DNA from: DASRTE01 sp035656095
GTDB taxonomy: Bacteria > Actinomycetota > Actinomycetes > Jiangellales > Jiangellaceae
Length of the DNA: 27,718 bases
Direction of reading: 5' to 3'
NCBI GenBank assembly: GCA_035656095.1
Contig: DASRTE010000103.1
Span: 1 to 27,718 of the forward strand
Shown: positions 14,827 through 22,508 of the stretch, in pieces
Layout of the letters: each line of letters starts with the position of its first letter
Numbering within the stretch: the first letter of the stretch is position 1
Notes under the pieces: generated by a model
What the model saw: only the letters and a program-made list of their open reading frames with translations
Databases searched by the model: none
What the model was told of the DNA's origin: nothing
Program-made: the position numbers and the translations under genes

Positions 14827-15603
14827 GTGCCGACGGATCTGGCCTTCGAGGACAGCGGTGCCGGCGTACCTGTCGTGCTGCTCCACGCCTTCCCGCTCTC
14901 CGGTGCCATGTTCGCGGCGCAGGTCGCCGGGCTGGCCGACCGGGCCCGGGTCGTCGTTCCCGACCTGCGCGGCTTCGGCGCCTCGCCCGGCCCGGGCGAG
15001 GGCGAACCGTCGATCGACGCCATGGCCGACGACGTCGCCGCGCTGCTCGGCCATCTCGACATCGGTCCGGCCGTCGTGGCCGGCGTGTCGATGGGCGGAT
15101 ACGTAGTGATGGCGATGCTGCGCCGCCACCCTCGGCAGGTCGGAGCGGTGGTGCTCATCGACACCAAGGCCGGCGCCGACGACGGGCCGGCCCGAGAGAA
15201 CCGTGAACGGATCGCGACGGCCGTCCTCGACAGCGGATCCCGGGTTCTGCGGCCGATGCTCGACGGGCTGCTCGGGGGCACCACGAGGAGCGAGCGGCCC
15301 GACGTGGTCCGGACCGTGACGCAATGGCTCGACGCCGCGGCCCCCGACGGCGTCGCGTGGGCGCAGCGCGCCATGGCCGGCCGGCCGAGCTCGTTCGGCA
15401 CCCTGGCCGCGACGCAGGTGCCGGCGTACGTGCTCGTCGGGGAGGAGGACACGCTGACGACCCACGACGACGCACTGGCGATGGCGGCGGCCTTCCAGCG
15501 CCCGGCACCGGTGCACGTCATCCCGCGCGCCGGTCACCTGTCGGCGGTCGAGAACCCCGACGAGGTGACCGGCGCCCTGCGAGACGTGCTACGTCACTTC
15601 TGA
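14827..15603 (+). CDS. Alpha/beta fold hydrolase
   Basis: The 258-residue product is a canonical alpha/beta hydrolase unrelated in detail to its upstream neighbour. HAFPLSG (20-26) forms the oxyanion region and VVPDLRGFGASPG precedes the nucleophile elbow GVSMGGYV with Ser88. The acid is probably Asp208 in LVGEEDTLT and the catalytic base His237 in RAGHLSAVENP. It resembles 3-oxoadipate enol-lactonase, haloperoxidase and esterase relatives; the real substrate cannot be told. The GTG start at 14827 lies 3 bp after the stop of the first hydrolase, so translation is probably coupled. Its last 10 bp overlap the 3' end of the converging coiled-coil gene. Confidence 0.85.
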   Translation: MPTDLAFEDSGAGVPVVLLHAFPLSGAMFAAQVAGLADRARVVVPDLRGFGASPGPGEGEPSIDAMADDVAALLGHLDIGPAVVAGVSMGGYVVMAMLRRHPRQVGAVVLIDTKAGADDGPARENRERIATAVLDSGSRVLRPMLDGLLGGTTRSERPDVVRTVTQWLDAAAPDGVAWAQRAMAGRPSSFGTLAATQVPAYVLVGEEDTLTTHDDALAMAAAFQRPAPVHVIPRAGHLSAVENPDEVTGALRDVLRHF

Positions 15604-16907
15604 GCGGCGGTGGTCGACTCGGCCGCCGGGGCGTCCTCGACGACCTCCCCCTCGATGACGTCGTCGTCCTCGGGCTTCGTCCCTGCCTCGACCGCGGGCG
15701 GCGGGCCGTTGCTGTCTCCGGGAACGGACATCGCGCCGAGCAGGCTGCGCAGCTGGGTGAGGTGACCGGTGATGCTGTCACGCTGCCGGGTGAGATCGGC
15801 GACCTCGCGCTTCGCCGTCGTCTGGACCCGCGCGGCCTCGGCCTTGGCCTCGCCGACCAGCATCTCGGCATGGGACTTGGCCTCCGCCACGAGCTGGGCG
15901 GCGTTGCGGCGGGCACCGGAGACCAGAGCCTTCGCCTGCGCGTCCGCCTCCCGCCGGACCTGCTCGGCGAGTTCGTGGGCGGACTTGGCCCGTGTTTCGG
16001 CGTCGGCCGCGCGGGTCTCGGCCTCGGTGACCAGCTTCTGGGTCTCGGTGACCGCGGCCTCGTGCCGCTCGCTGTCCTCGCGCTCGGCCTGCTCCCGGGT
16101 GGCGGCGAGCGCCAGCTCGAGTTCCGTGAGCTCCTTGTCGGCCCTGGTGCGGACCTCGTCGAGGCGGGCACCCGCTTCCGCGCGCATCTGCTCGATGTCG
16201 CGTTTCGCCGCCCCGCGGAGCTCCTCCACCTCGCGACGAGCCGTGGCCCGGAGTTCGGTGACCTCGCGCTCGGCCACCGTGCGGATGCGGGTCAGGTCGC
16301 GTTCGGCCGTCGCCCGCTTCTCGGCGGCCTCGTGCTCGATGCCGGCCCGGACGGTCGCAGCCTCGCGCTGGGCGGTGTCGACGAGTGCCGCCGCCTCGCG
16401 CGTGGCCGCCGATCGGGCGGCGTCGGCCTCCGCCTTGGACTCGGCGATGACCTCGTCCGCCTGACGCTTGGCCGACGACCGCAGCTCCTCGGCGTCGTTC
16501 TCGGCGGCACCACGCATCTCGCTGGCGTCGACCTGCGCCACCGCGCGGGCCTCGCGGGCCTCGGCCTCGGCCTGGCCGACCAGCTCGGATGCCTGCTCCT
16601 CAGCCAGTCGGAGCAGGTGCTCGATGCGGGCACCGAGCCCGGAGTACGAGGGCTGGTCGACCTCGCGCAGCGACGTGGTGGCCTCGGCCAGGTCTTGGCG
16701 CAGCCGGACGATCTGCTTGTCAAGCTCCTTGGTCCGCGTGCGCTGCTGGGCGAGCGCGGCCTCGAGCTGTCTGACGTGCTGTTCGACCTGCACGCGGTCG
16801 AACCCGCGCATCACCTGGGTGAACCCGCCGGTGGGGTTCGAATCGAAGATCGACAGCCCGTCCTCGGCCGTCTCTCGTGACGTGATCGTGTCCCGTGCCT
16901 CGTCCAT
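15594..16907 (-). CDS. DivIVA/Scy/FilP-like coiled-coil polarity or division protein
   Basis: The 437-residue product is almost entirely helical and rich in Ala, Glu and Arg. The N-terminus has a DivIVA-like segment, GFTQVMRGFDRVQVEQHV (28-45), matching the short membrane-targeting or oligomerising region of DivIVA-family proteins. A heptad-type stretch (46-80) follows, then from residue 102 an unbroken series of 11-residue repeats to about 266, and a further coiled coil to about 395. The acidic, proline-containing tail (398-437) looks disordered. Such architecture is typical of Streptomyces Scy and FilP and of other actinobacterial polar-growth scaffolds; I infer a structural role at poles or septa. 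The ATG at 16907 has GGGAG three bases upstream. It lies 40 bp downstream of ccr on the same strand, with a hairpin between them. Confidence 0.8.
   Translation of the reverse strand: MDEARDTITSRETAEDGLSIFDSNPTGGFTQVMRGFDRVQVEQHVRQLEAALAQQRTRTKELDKQIVRLRQDLAEATTSLREVDQPSYSGLGARIEHLLRLAEEQASELVGQAEAEAREARAVAQVDASEMRGAAENDAEELRSSAKRQADEVIAESKAEADAARSAATREAAALVDTAQREAATVRAGIEHEAAEKRATAERDLTRIRTVAEREVTELRATARREVEELRGAAKRDIEQMRAEAGARLDEVRTRADKELTELELALAATREQAEREDSERHEAAVTETQKLVTEAETRAADAETRAKSAHELAEQVRREADAQAKALVSGARRNAAQLVAEAKSHAEMLVGEAKAEAARVQTTAKREVADLTRQRDSITGHLTQLRSLLGAMSVPGDSNGPPPAVEAGTKPEDDDVIEGEVVEDAPAAESTTAAQK
16110..16604 (-). repeat. Fifteen consecutive 11-residue (hendecad) coiled-coil repeats
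   Basis: Residues 102-266 of the coiled-coil protein divide without gap or insertion into fifteen 11-residue units (33 bp each), for example AEREVTELRAT, ARREVEELRGA and AKRDIEQMRAE. Most units begin with Ala followed by a charged residue and have small or hydrophobic residues at fixed places. Hendecads give a nearly straight or right-handed coiled coil, as described for the Streptomyces Scy protein. Four more units of the same phase type appear near residues 340-385. Confidence 0.85.
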
Positions 16908-16917
16908 GATCTCCCTC

Positions 16918-16938
16918 GTCGGGGTGCCCGCCCCCGAC
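16918..16938. other. Hairpin between ccr and the coiled-coil gene
   Basis: GTCGGGG and CCCCGAC form a perfect 7-bp stem around a 7-base loop. It starts 9 bp past the ccr stop and ends 10 bp before the next ATG on the minus strand. There is no T-run, so it is not a classical terminator; it may stabilise the ccr 3' end or limit read-through. Confidence 0.45.
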
Positions 16939-16947
16939 AGGAACGGG

Positions 16948-18285
16948 TCACACGTTGCGGAACCTACTGATGGCTTCGAGGTGGGTGGCCCGTGTCTCCC
17001 CGTCCCGGACGCCGAGCCCCTCCTCAGGCGCTAGGCAGAGTACTCCGACTTTGCCCTGGTGCCGATTGCGGTGGACATCGAATGTGGCCTGACCGGTCTG
17101 GTCGAGCGGATAGGTGCGTGACAGCGTCGGATGGATGCGGGCACGCGCGATGAGACGGTTAGCCTCCCACGCCTCCCGGTAGTTGGCGAAGTGGGATCCG
17201 ACGATCCGCTTGAGGTTCATCCAGAGGTACCTGTTGTCGAACTCGTGCACGTAGCCGGAGGTCGACGCGCAGGTGACGATCGTGCCTCCCCGGCGGGCGA
17301 CGAAGACGCTCGCACCGAACGTCTCCCGGCCGGGGTGCTCGAAGACGATGTCCGGATCGTCGCCACCGGTGAGCTCGCGGATCCGGGCGCCCAGCCGCTT
17401 CCATTCGGCCGGGTCCTGGGTGCGTTCGTCGCGCCAGAAACGGTAGTCGTCGGCGGCCCGGTCGATGACCAGTTCCGCGCCCATCCGGCGGCAGATCTCC
17501 GCCTTCTCCGGGCTCGACACGACGCAGACCGGAGTGGCACCGCTGGCCAGCGCGAGCTGGGTGGCGTACGAACCGAGGCCGCCGGATGCGCCCCAGATCA
17601 GCACGATGTCGCCCAGCTTCATGCCGGCGCCGTTGCGCGACACCAACTGCCGGTAGGCGGTGGAGTTCACCAGGCCGGGACAGGCCGCCTCCTCCCAGGT
17701 CAGGTGGGCGGGCTTCGGCATCAGCTGGTTGGACTTGACCAGCGCCAGTTCGGCCAGACCGCCGAAGTTCGTCTCGAAACCCCAGATCCGCTGCTCCGGA
17801 TCGAGCATCGTGTCGTTGTGGCCGTCCGGCGACTCGAGCTCGACCCACAGGCAGTGCGCGACCACCTCGTCACCAGGGGCCCAGGCGTGCACGCCCGGGC
17901 CGGTCCGCAGCACGACGCCGGCCAGGTCGGACCCCACGACGTGGTAGGGCAGGTCGTGCCGGTGGGCCAGGTCGTGCATCCGTCCGTAGCGCTCGAGGAA
18001 GACGAAGGTCGGAACCGGCTCGAAGATGGACGTCCACACCGTGTTGTAGTTGATTGCGCTGGCCATCACGGCGACGAGTGCCTCACCCGGCCCGAGCGAG
18101 GGCGTGGGCACGTCGTCGAGGTGCAACGACCGGCGGGGATCCTTGTCCGGGGTGGCCATGCCGGCGAACAGGTCGGTCTCGTCCTTGTGCACCGTCACCG
18201 CCCGATACGACTCGGGGACGGGCAACGCGCGGAAGTCCGACGCCGAGGCGTCGCCGCTCACGATGGCGTCGAGGATGTCCTGCAC
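16948..18285 (-). CDS. ccr: Crotonyl-CoA carboxylase/reductase
   Basis: The 445-residue product is a crotonyl-CoA carboxylase/reductase, which uses NADPH and CO2 to turn crotonyl-CoA into ethylmalonyl-CoA (or reduces it to butyryl-CoA without CO2). It is a zinc-free MDR protein with the family signature AINYNTVWTSIFEP, the Rossmann loop WGASGGLGSYATQLA and the C-terminal QGKVGVLCL. All four residues known to bind CO2 in this family are present at the expected numbers when counted from the GTG at 18285: N81 (INYNTVW), F170 and E171 (GFETNF) and H365 (GSHFANY). That agreement supports both the carboxylating function and the GTG start; an open frame extends further upstream but overlaps the divergent epimerase gene. 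A weak GAGAGT -10 lies 7 bp before the GTG. Ethylmalonyl-CoA feeds either the ethylmalonyl-CoA pathway or polyketide extender supply. Confidence 0.95.
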   Translation of the reverse strand: MQDILDAIVSGDASASDFRALPVPESYRAVTVHKDETDLFAGMATPDKDPRRSLHLDDVPTPSLGPGEALVAVMASAINYNTVWTSIFEPVPTFVFLERYGRMHDLAHRHDLPYHVVGSDLAGVVLRTGPGVHAWAPGDEVVAHCLWVELESPDGHNDTMLDPEQRIWGFETNFGGLAELALVKSNQLMPKPAHLTWEEAACPGLVNSTAYRQLVSRNGAGMKLGDIVLIWGASGGLGSYATQLALASGATPVCVVSSPEKAEICRRMGAELVIDRAADDYRFWRDERTQDPAEWKRLGARIRELTGGDDPDIVFEHPGRETFGASVFVARRGGTIVTCASTSGYVHEFDNRYLWMNLKRIVGSHFANYREAWEANRLIARARIHPTLSRTYPLDQTGQATFDVHRNRHQGKVGVLCLAPEEGLGVRDGETRATHLEAISRFRNV

Positions 18286-18324
18286 GCGACCGACTCTCCC
18301 AGACTGTCCGGCCCGGATGCGTTC

Positions 18325-18330
18325 TACCCT
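18325..18330 (+). promoter_or_regulatory. -10 element for methylmalonyl-CoA epimerase
   Basis: TACCCT ends 7 bp before the ATG at 18338, again at leaderless distance. It lies in the 52-bp region between divergent ccr and the epimerase gene. Confidence 0.4.
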
Positions 18331-18337
18331 GGCCAGC

Positions 18338-18769
18338 ATGGCGAGCCTGTTCACCGCCGTCGACCACGTGGGCATCGCGGTCGCCGATCTCGACGAGGCG
18401 ATCGCGTGGTACGGCGACACGTTCGGTCTGGCGGTCGTGCACGAGGAGGTCAACGCGGAGCAGGGTGTGCGTGAGGCCATGCTGCAGGTGGGTGACGACC
18501 GCTCCGCGACGCAGATCCAGTTGCTCGCGCCCTTGCGCCCGGACTCCCCGATCGGCCGGTTCCTCGAACGCTCGGGCCCGGGCATCCAGCAGATCGCCTA
18601 CCGCGTCGGCGACATCGACGCGGTCACGGAGACGCTGCGCCGGCGTGGGACGAACCTGCTCTACGAGGTGGCCCGGCCCGGCACGGCCGGCTCCCGGGTC
18701 AACTTCATCCACCCGAGAGATGCCGGCGGCGTGCTGGTCGAGCTCATCGAACCGGCGCCCTCTTCCTGA
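18338..18769 (+). CDS. mce: Methylmalonyl-CoA epimerase
   Basis: The 143-residue product is a vicinal-oxygen-chelate protein of the methylmalonyl-CoA epimerase family, which interconverts the (R) and (S) forms of methylmalonyl-CoA; relatives also act on ethylmalonyl-CoA. Family blocks are FTAVDHVGIAVADLDEAIAWY (5-25), EQGVREAML (41-49), QIQLLAP (59-65), GSRVNFIHPRDAGGVLVEL (118-136). Of the expected metal ligands, His10, Gln61 and Glu135 are present, but the HH pair that normally supplies the third (GIHHIA) reads GIQQIA at 82-87. The protein therefore either uses Gln there or has lost or changed metal binding. The gene diverges from ccr and converges with the cobalamin adenosyltransferase gene without any intergenic base, a context consistent with its role. 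Confidence 0.88.
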   Translation: MASLFTAVDHVGIAVADLDEAIAWYGDTFGLAVVHEEVNAEQGVREAMLQVGDDRSATQIQLLAPLRPDSPIGRFLERSGPGIQQIAYRVGDIDAVTETLRRRGTNLLYEVARPGTAGSRVNFIHPRDAGGVLVELIEPAPSS

Positions 18770-19306
18770 TCAGGCGTCCTTCGCGAGCAGGGACTCGCCC
18801 TCGACCCACCGGGCCAACGTCCAGAGCAGGTCGGAGAGCCGGTTGAGGAAGGGGAGAACCTGGGAACCCTCGGCCGCGGCCGGCAGCGCCTCCCGCTCGG
18901 CGCGGCGCACCACGGTCCGGGCCACGTCGAGCGCGGCCGCGACGGTGTTCTCGCCCGGGACGGCGAAGTCCTTCGGCGGGTCGAATCGCGCGGACATCTT
19001 GTCGATCTTCTGCTCCAGCGCCGTGACCATCTCGGCGGTGACCAGCGTCTGGCCGGGCTTGCCGCGGCCACGGTGCTCGGGGTTGAGTGCGACGTCGGCC
19101 ATCAGGACCCACAGGTCGCGTTCGATGCCGACGAGCATCGCGTCCAACTCACTGCCCTGCTCGGCCTGCGCCCTGGCCATCCCGATGAGGGCCTGTGCCT
19201 CGTCGACGGCGCCGTTGGCCCGCATGGCGGGAGCGTCCTTGGCGACCCTGCCACCGTAGAGCAGCCCGGTGGTGCCGTCGTCGCCGCGCCGGGTGTAGAC
19301 CTTCAT
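18770..19306 (-). CDS. pduO: PduO-type cob(I)alamin adenosyltransferase
   Basis: The 178-residue product transfers adenosine from ATP to cob(I)alamin, making the adenosylcobalamin needed by acyl-CoA mutases. Signature blocks of the PduO/MMAB family are visible: the N-terminal ATP loop KVYTRRGDDGTTGLLYGGRVAKD (2-24), VDEAQALIGMARAQ, the RDLWVLMADVA region, FAVPGENTVAAALDVARTVVRRAER (113-137) and the final LNRLSDLLWTLARW. The length is normal. The ATG at 19306 has CAGAGT six bases upstream on the minus strand as a possible leaderless -10. It diverges from the thiolase gene across 79 bp and sits among genes for B12-linked acyl-CoA chemistry (epimerase, meaB, icmA), so the partner mutases are probably IcmA and a methylmalonyl- or ethylmalonyl-CoA mutase elsewhere. 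Confidence 0.92.
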   Translation of the reverse strand: MKVYTRRGDDGTTGLLYGGRVAKDAPAMRANGAVDEAQALIGMARAQAEQGSELDAMLVGIERDLWVLMADVALNPEHRGRGKPGQTLVTAEMVTALEQKIDKMSARFDPPKDFAVPGENTVAAALDVARTVVRRAEREALPAAAEGSQVLPFLNRLSDLLWTLARWVEGESLLAKDA

Positions 19307-19373
19307 ACCGCCACTCTGGCACGTCCCGCCGGCCTGTGATCCACGCCACCCGGGCCGCCGGTCGCGGAGGTCG

Positions 19374-19379
19374 TATCGT
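19374..19379 (+). promoter_or_regulatory. -10 element for the thiolase-meaB operon
   Basis: TATCGT ends 6 bp before the ATG at 19386, at leaderless distance. No ribosome site is needed or clearly present, apart from GAGG just before the ATG. Confidence 0.45.
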
Positions 19380-19385
19380 GAGGTC

Positions 19386-20570
19386 ATGGCCGTCATCGTC
19401 GCGGGAGCCCGCACCCCGATCGGCAGGCTGCTCGGTGCGCTCAAGGGCTTCTCCGCCGCCGACCTCGGAGGCGTCGCCATCACGGGTGCCCTGGAGAAGG
19501 CGGGAGTGCACCCCGACCAGGTCCAGTACGTGATCATGGGCCAGGTCCTCCAGGCCGGCGCCGGCCAGATCCCCGCTCGGCAGGCGGCGGCGAAGGCGGG
19601 CATTCCGATGACCGTCCCGGCGCTGACGATCAACAAGGTGTGCCTGTCCGGTCTCGACGCCATCGCCCTGGCCGACCAGCTGATCCGGGCCGGCGAGTTC
19701 GAGATCGTGGTCGCCGGCGGCATGGAGTCCATGACCAACGCCCCGCATCTGCTCACCGGATCCCGCCAGGGTCACCGGTACGGCGACGTCACACTGCGCG
19801 ACCACATGGCCTACGACGGCCTCTGGGACGTGTTCACCGACCAGGCCATGGGTGCGCTCACCGAGGCGTGCAACGCCGTGGGGCTCGAGCTCTCGCGCGA
19901 GGAGCAGGACGCCTTCAGCGCACGGTCTCATCAGCGGGCGGCCGCCGGGTGGAAGAACGGCGTCTTCGACGACGAGGTCGTGCCGGTCGAGATACCGCAG
20001 CGCAAGGGCGAGCCCGTCGTCTTTGCCGCGGACGAGGGCATCCGCGCCGACACCACCGTGGAGTCGTTGTCCCGCCTGCGCCCGGCGTTCGGCGGTGACG
20101 GCACCATCACGGCGGGCTCGGCATCCCAGATCTCCGACGGCGCGTGTGCCGTCGTCGTGATGAGCAGAGCGAAGGCCGAGGGACTGGGCCTGCCCTGGTT
20201 GGCGGAGATCGGTGCCCACGGAGTGGTCGCCGGCCCGGACTCCACGCTGCAGAGCCAACCGGCGGCCGCCATCCGGGCAGCCTGTGCCAAGGACGGCATC
20301 GAGCCGGCCGACATCGACCTGGTCGAGATCAACGAGGCGTTCGCGGCGGTGGGCATCGCGAGCACGCGCGAGCTCGGGCTGGACGAGGACCGGGTCAACG
20401 TCAACGGCGGCGCGATCGCGGTGGGCCACCCGATCGGCATGTCTGGTGCCCGGCTCGTCCTGCACGTCGCCCTCGAGCTGCGGCGGCGCGGCGGGGGTAC
20501 CGGCGCCGCGTCGTTGTGCGGCGGCGGCGGCCAGGGCGACGCGCTGCTCATCCGCGTCCCACGGGGCTGA
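19386..20570 (+). CDS. Acetyl-CoA acetyltransferase (thiolase)
   Basis: The 394-residue product is a thiolase II type acetyl-CoA C-acetyltransferase, joining two acetyl-CoA to acetoacetyl-CoA or running in reverse. It starts VIVAGARTPIGRLLGALKG. The catalytic residues are all present: the acyl-carrying Cys86 in NKVCLSGLDA, the NEAFA block, His348 in GHPIGMSGAR, and Cys378 in CGGGGQGDA. GGMESMTNAP is a further family block. The length is standard. It corresponds in sequence type and neighbourhood to mycobacterial FadA4 (Rv1323), which follows the epimerase gene. meaB begins 9 bp after its stop, so the two are an operon. With the hydroxyacyl-CoA dehydrogenase and Ccr in this window it could start a route from acetyl-CoA to C4 units. 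Confidence 0.94.
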   Translation: MAVIVAGARTPIGRLLGALKGFSAADLGGVAITGALEKAGVHPDQVQYVIMGQVLQAGAGQIPARQAAAKAGIPMTVPALTINKVCLSGLDAIALADQLIRAGEFEIVVAGGMESMTNAPHLLTGSRQGHRYGDVTLRDHMAYDGLWDVFTDQAMGALTEACNAVGLELSREEQDAFSARSHQRAAAGWKNGVFDDEVVPVEIPQRKGEPVVFAADEGIRADTTVESLSRLRPAFGGDGTITAGSASQISDGACAVVVMSRAKAEGLGLPWLAEIGAHGVVAGPDSTLQSQPAAAIRAACAKDGIEPADIDLVEINEAFAAVGIASTRELGLDEDRVNVNGGAIAVGHPIGMSGARLVLHVALELRRRGGGTGAASLCGGGGQGDALLIRVPRG

Positions 20571-20579
20571 CGGTCCCCG

Positions 20580-21527
20580 GTGACCGAGCCGGCTCAGGAC
20601 CTGGTCGACCGGGCCCGGCAGGGTGACCCGCGGGCGGTCGCCCGGCTCATCTCGTTGGTGGAGGATGCCTCTCCGGCGCTGCGTGAGGTCATGGCTGCGC
20701 TCGTGCCGCATGCCGGTGGGGCCGCCGTGGTGGGTGTCACCGGCTCGCCCGGCGTCGGCAAGTCGACGGTGACCTCGGCGCTGGTGGCGTCGTTCCGAGC
20801 AGAGGGCCGGCGCGTCGGCGTCCTCGCCGTCGATCCGTCCTCTCCCTTCTCCGGCGGCGCGTTGCTGGGCGACCGGGTGCGCATGCAGGAGCACGCGACC
20901 GACCCGGGTGTCTACATCCGTTCGATGGCGACTCGCGGGCACCTCGGCGGGCTCGCCTGGGCCACGCCGCAGGCGCTGCGCGTGCTGGACGCCGCTGGCT
21001 GCGAGGTCGTCCTCGTCGAGACCGTCGGCGTCGGTCAGTCCGAGGTCGAGGTTGCGGCGCTGGCCGACACGACCCTGGTCCTGCTCGCCCCCGGCATGGG
21101 CGACGGCATCCAGGCGGCCAAGGCGGGCATCCTCGAGGTCGGCGACGTCTTCGTCGTCAACAAGGCCGACCGTGACGGCGCCGACCAGGTCGTGCGCGAC
21201 CTGCGGGGCGCGATCCGGCTGGCCGAGCGCGCGCCGGGCGACTGGCGACCACCGATCGTCAAGGCCGTGGCCGTCCGCCGCGAGGGTCTCGACGACGTGC
21301 GCTCCGCGGTCACCAAGCACCGGGACTGGATGGAGCGTTCGGGAGAGTTGGATCTCCGCCGCCGGCGGCGCGTCCGGGACGAGATCGAGGCGATCGCCGT
21401 GACCGCACTGCGCCAGCGCTTCGGCGACCTGCACGGCGACGCCCGGCTCGACACGCTCGCCGAGAAGGTGCTCGCCGGCCAGTACGACCCGTACGCTGCT
21501 GCCGACGAGATCATCGCCGCGCTCTGA
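20580..21527 (+). CDS. meaB: MeaB/ArgK-family G3E GTPase (mutase chaperone)
   Basis: The 315-residue product is a MeaB-type P-loop GTPase, which loads and protects adenosylcobalamin in methylmalonyl-CoA and related mutases and ejects damaged cofactor. The Walker A loop is GSPGVGKST (55-63) inside the MeaB block VVGVTGSPGVGKSTVTSALV. LAVDPSSPFSGGALLGDRVRM is the family's switch I region, ETVGVGQSEVEVA contains the Walker B/switch II region, and NKAD is the base-recognition motif. The C-terminal dimerisation arm is present and the length is normal. The GTG start at 20580 lies 9 bp after the thiolase stop. No mutase gene directly adjoins it; icmA, 2 kb away, is the likeliest client in the window. 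Confidence 0.93.
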   Translation: MTEPAQDLVDRARQGDPRAVARLISLVEDASPALREVMAALVPHAGGAAVVGVTGSPGVGKSTVTSALVASFRAEGRRVGVLAVDPSSPFSGGALLGDRVRMQEHATDPGVYIRSMATRGHLGGLAWATPQALRVLDAAGCEVVLVETVGVGQSEVEVAALADTTLVLLAPGMGDGIQAAKAGILEVGDVFVVNKADRDGADQVVRDLRGAIRLAERAPGDWRPPIVKAVAVRREGLDDVRSAVTKHRDWMERSGELDLRRRRRVRDEIEAIAVTALRQRFGDLHGDARLDTLAEKVLAGQYDPYAAADEIIAAL

Positions 21528-21628
21528 GACGGGCGGCGCGCCGAGGCGACAGATCGTCCGTTTTCGGGTACAACGAAGATTGACGGCGTGTGAGTTCACG
21601 GCACACGCGACCAGTGAGAGGACTTCGT

Positions 21629-21784
21629 GTGTTCAAGAAGGTGCTGACCATCTTGGCCATCGCCTTCGCCGCGTACTACCTGCTCACCGAGCCCAGCGGA
21701 GCGGCGAACGCGGTGAGCGGTGCGCTGTCCGCCGTGGCCGACGGCTTCGAGTCGATCATCACGTTCTTCACCGAGCTGTTCTAG
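21629..21784 (+). CDS. Small single-pass membrane protein of unknown function
   Basis: The 51-residue product has a Lys-Lys N-terminus and one hydrophobic helix (KKVLTILAIAFAAYYLLTEP), then an Ala/Gly-rich linker and an amphipathic end (FESIITFFTELF). Similar small proteins occur beside PH-domain genes in other actinobacteria, as I recall, but no function is known. The GTG at 21629 is chosen because AGAGGA lies 6 bp upstream as a ribosome site and the protein then begins with the positively charged residues expected before a membrane helix; the longer frame from 21590 would add Arg-rich residues with no ribosome site. A possible -10 (TACAAC, 21569-21574) lies upstream. The PH-domain gene starts 13 bp downstream. 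Confidence 0.75.
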   Translation: MFKKVLTILAIAFAAYYLLTEPSGAANAVSGALSAVADGFESIITFFTELF

Positions 21785-21797
21785 CTCACTACGCGCC

Positions 21798-22499
21798 ATG
21801 CGTACGCCGCGGGAGATCGTCAGTGGGGTGAGCGACCGGACCGTGCGGTGGCTCGACCGGGTCGCCGAGGACGGATTCGTCCGCCTCGCCTGGTGGCGGG
21901 TCAAGTCCTGGTTCGGCCACAGGATGGTGGCCCGCAAGCTGATCCCGGGCGAGCGCGTCATCGCCGAGGTCAAGCACAGCCACATCGCCTACACCCTGCC
22001 CATCCTGCTGGCTGTGCTCGGGCTGTTCCTCGCGGTGCGCTGGCTGCCGTTCATCTCCGCCGACAGCGCCTGGTTCGGCATCGCCGTCGTCGTCGGCGTG
22101 CTGGGCTATGCGTTCTACCGCTTCTTGTGGATCAGCCGGGACCGGTTCGTCATCACCGACTCGCGCGTGTTCCGCGTCTGGGGCGTCTTCTCCCTGCAAG
22201 AGGCGGAGATGGAGATCGTCAGGGTGCTCGACATCACCGTCCAGCGGCCCTGGTACCTGCGGCCGTTCGCGGCCGGACACGTGATCCTGGAGAACGCGGC
22301 CCAGGAGCAGGGCCTGCGCGAGATCCACTTGGTCCCCGAGCCACAGAAGATCGCGCTGGCGATCCACCGCCGGCGCCGGCAGATGATGGGCCTCGGTGGA
22401 GACGCGGAGTCCGGGACGCCGGCCCAGTCCGCGACCCGCAGCCGGCGCCGCGCCGACCACCCGCGCAGCCCCGGTCCCGTCACCGCCCGGCGTCGGTGA
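21798..22499 (+). CDS. Membrane protein with bacterial PH domain
   Basis: The 233-residue product has a cytoplasmic N-terminal part ending VARKLIPGERVIAEVKHSHIAY (45-66), two membrane helices at about 64-84 and 91-110, and a bacterial PH domain (bPH2/DUF304) at about 112-190 that begins WISRDRFVITDSRVFRVWGVFS. The C-terminal 45 residues are Arg-rich and probably disordered. Members of this family are widespread in actinobacteria without an assigned function. The gene starts 13 bp after the small membrane-protein gene and ends 9 bp before a marR gene, so the three form an operon. The ATG at 21798 is the first start that leaves no overlap with the preceding gene. Confidence 0.82.
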   Translation: MRTPREIVSGVSDRTVRWLDRVAEDGFVRLAWWRVKSWFGHRMVARKLIPGERVIAEVKHSHIAYTLPILLAVLGLFLAVRWLPFISADSAWFGIAVVVGVLGYAFYRFLWISRDRFVITDSRVFRVWGVFSLQEAEMEIVRVLDITVQRPWYLRPFAAGHVILENAAQEQGLREIHLVPEPQKIALAIHRRRRQMMGLGGDAESGTPAQSATRSRRRADHPRSPGPVTARRR

Positions 22500-22508
22500 G
22501 GCCGGCCC

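Noticed and set aside
15769..17034. Serine/alanine-rich plus-strand frames opposite the coiled-coil gene
   Set aside because: They only mirror the 33-bp repeat structure of the minus-strand gene.
1893..18580. Further GAAC or GTTC half-sites as LexA boxes (for example near 10261, 13622 and 18565)
   Set aside because: None has the second half of the palindrome at the right distance.
21534..21543. CGGCGCGCCG palindrome after meaB as a terminator
   Set aside because: It has no loop and no T-run, and short GC palindromes are expected by chance in DNA of this composition.
19307..21599. Very long minus-strand frame across the thiolase and meaB genes
   Set aside because: High-GC DNA gives long antisense frames. 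The plus strand carries complete catalytic motifs of two known families.
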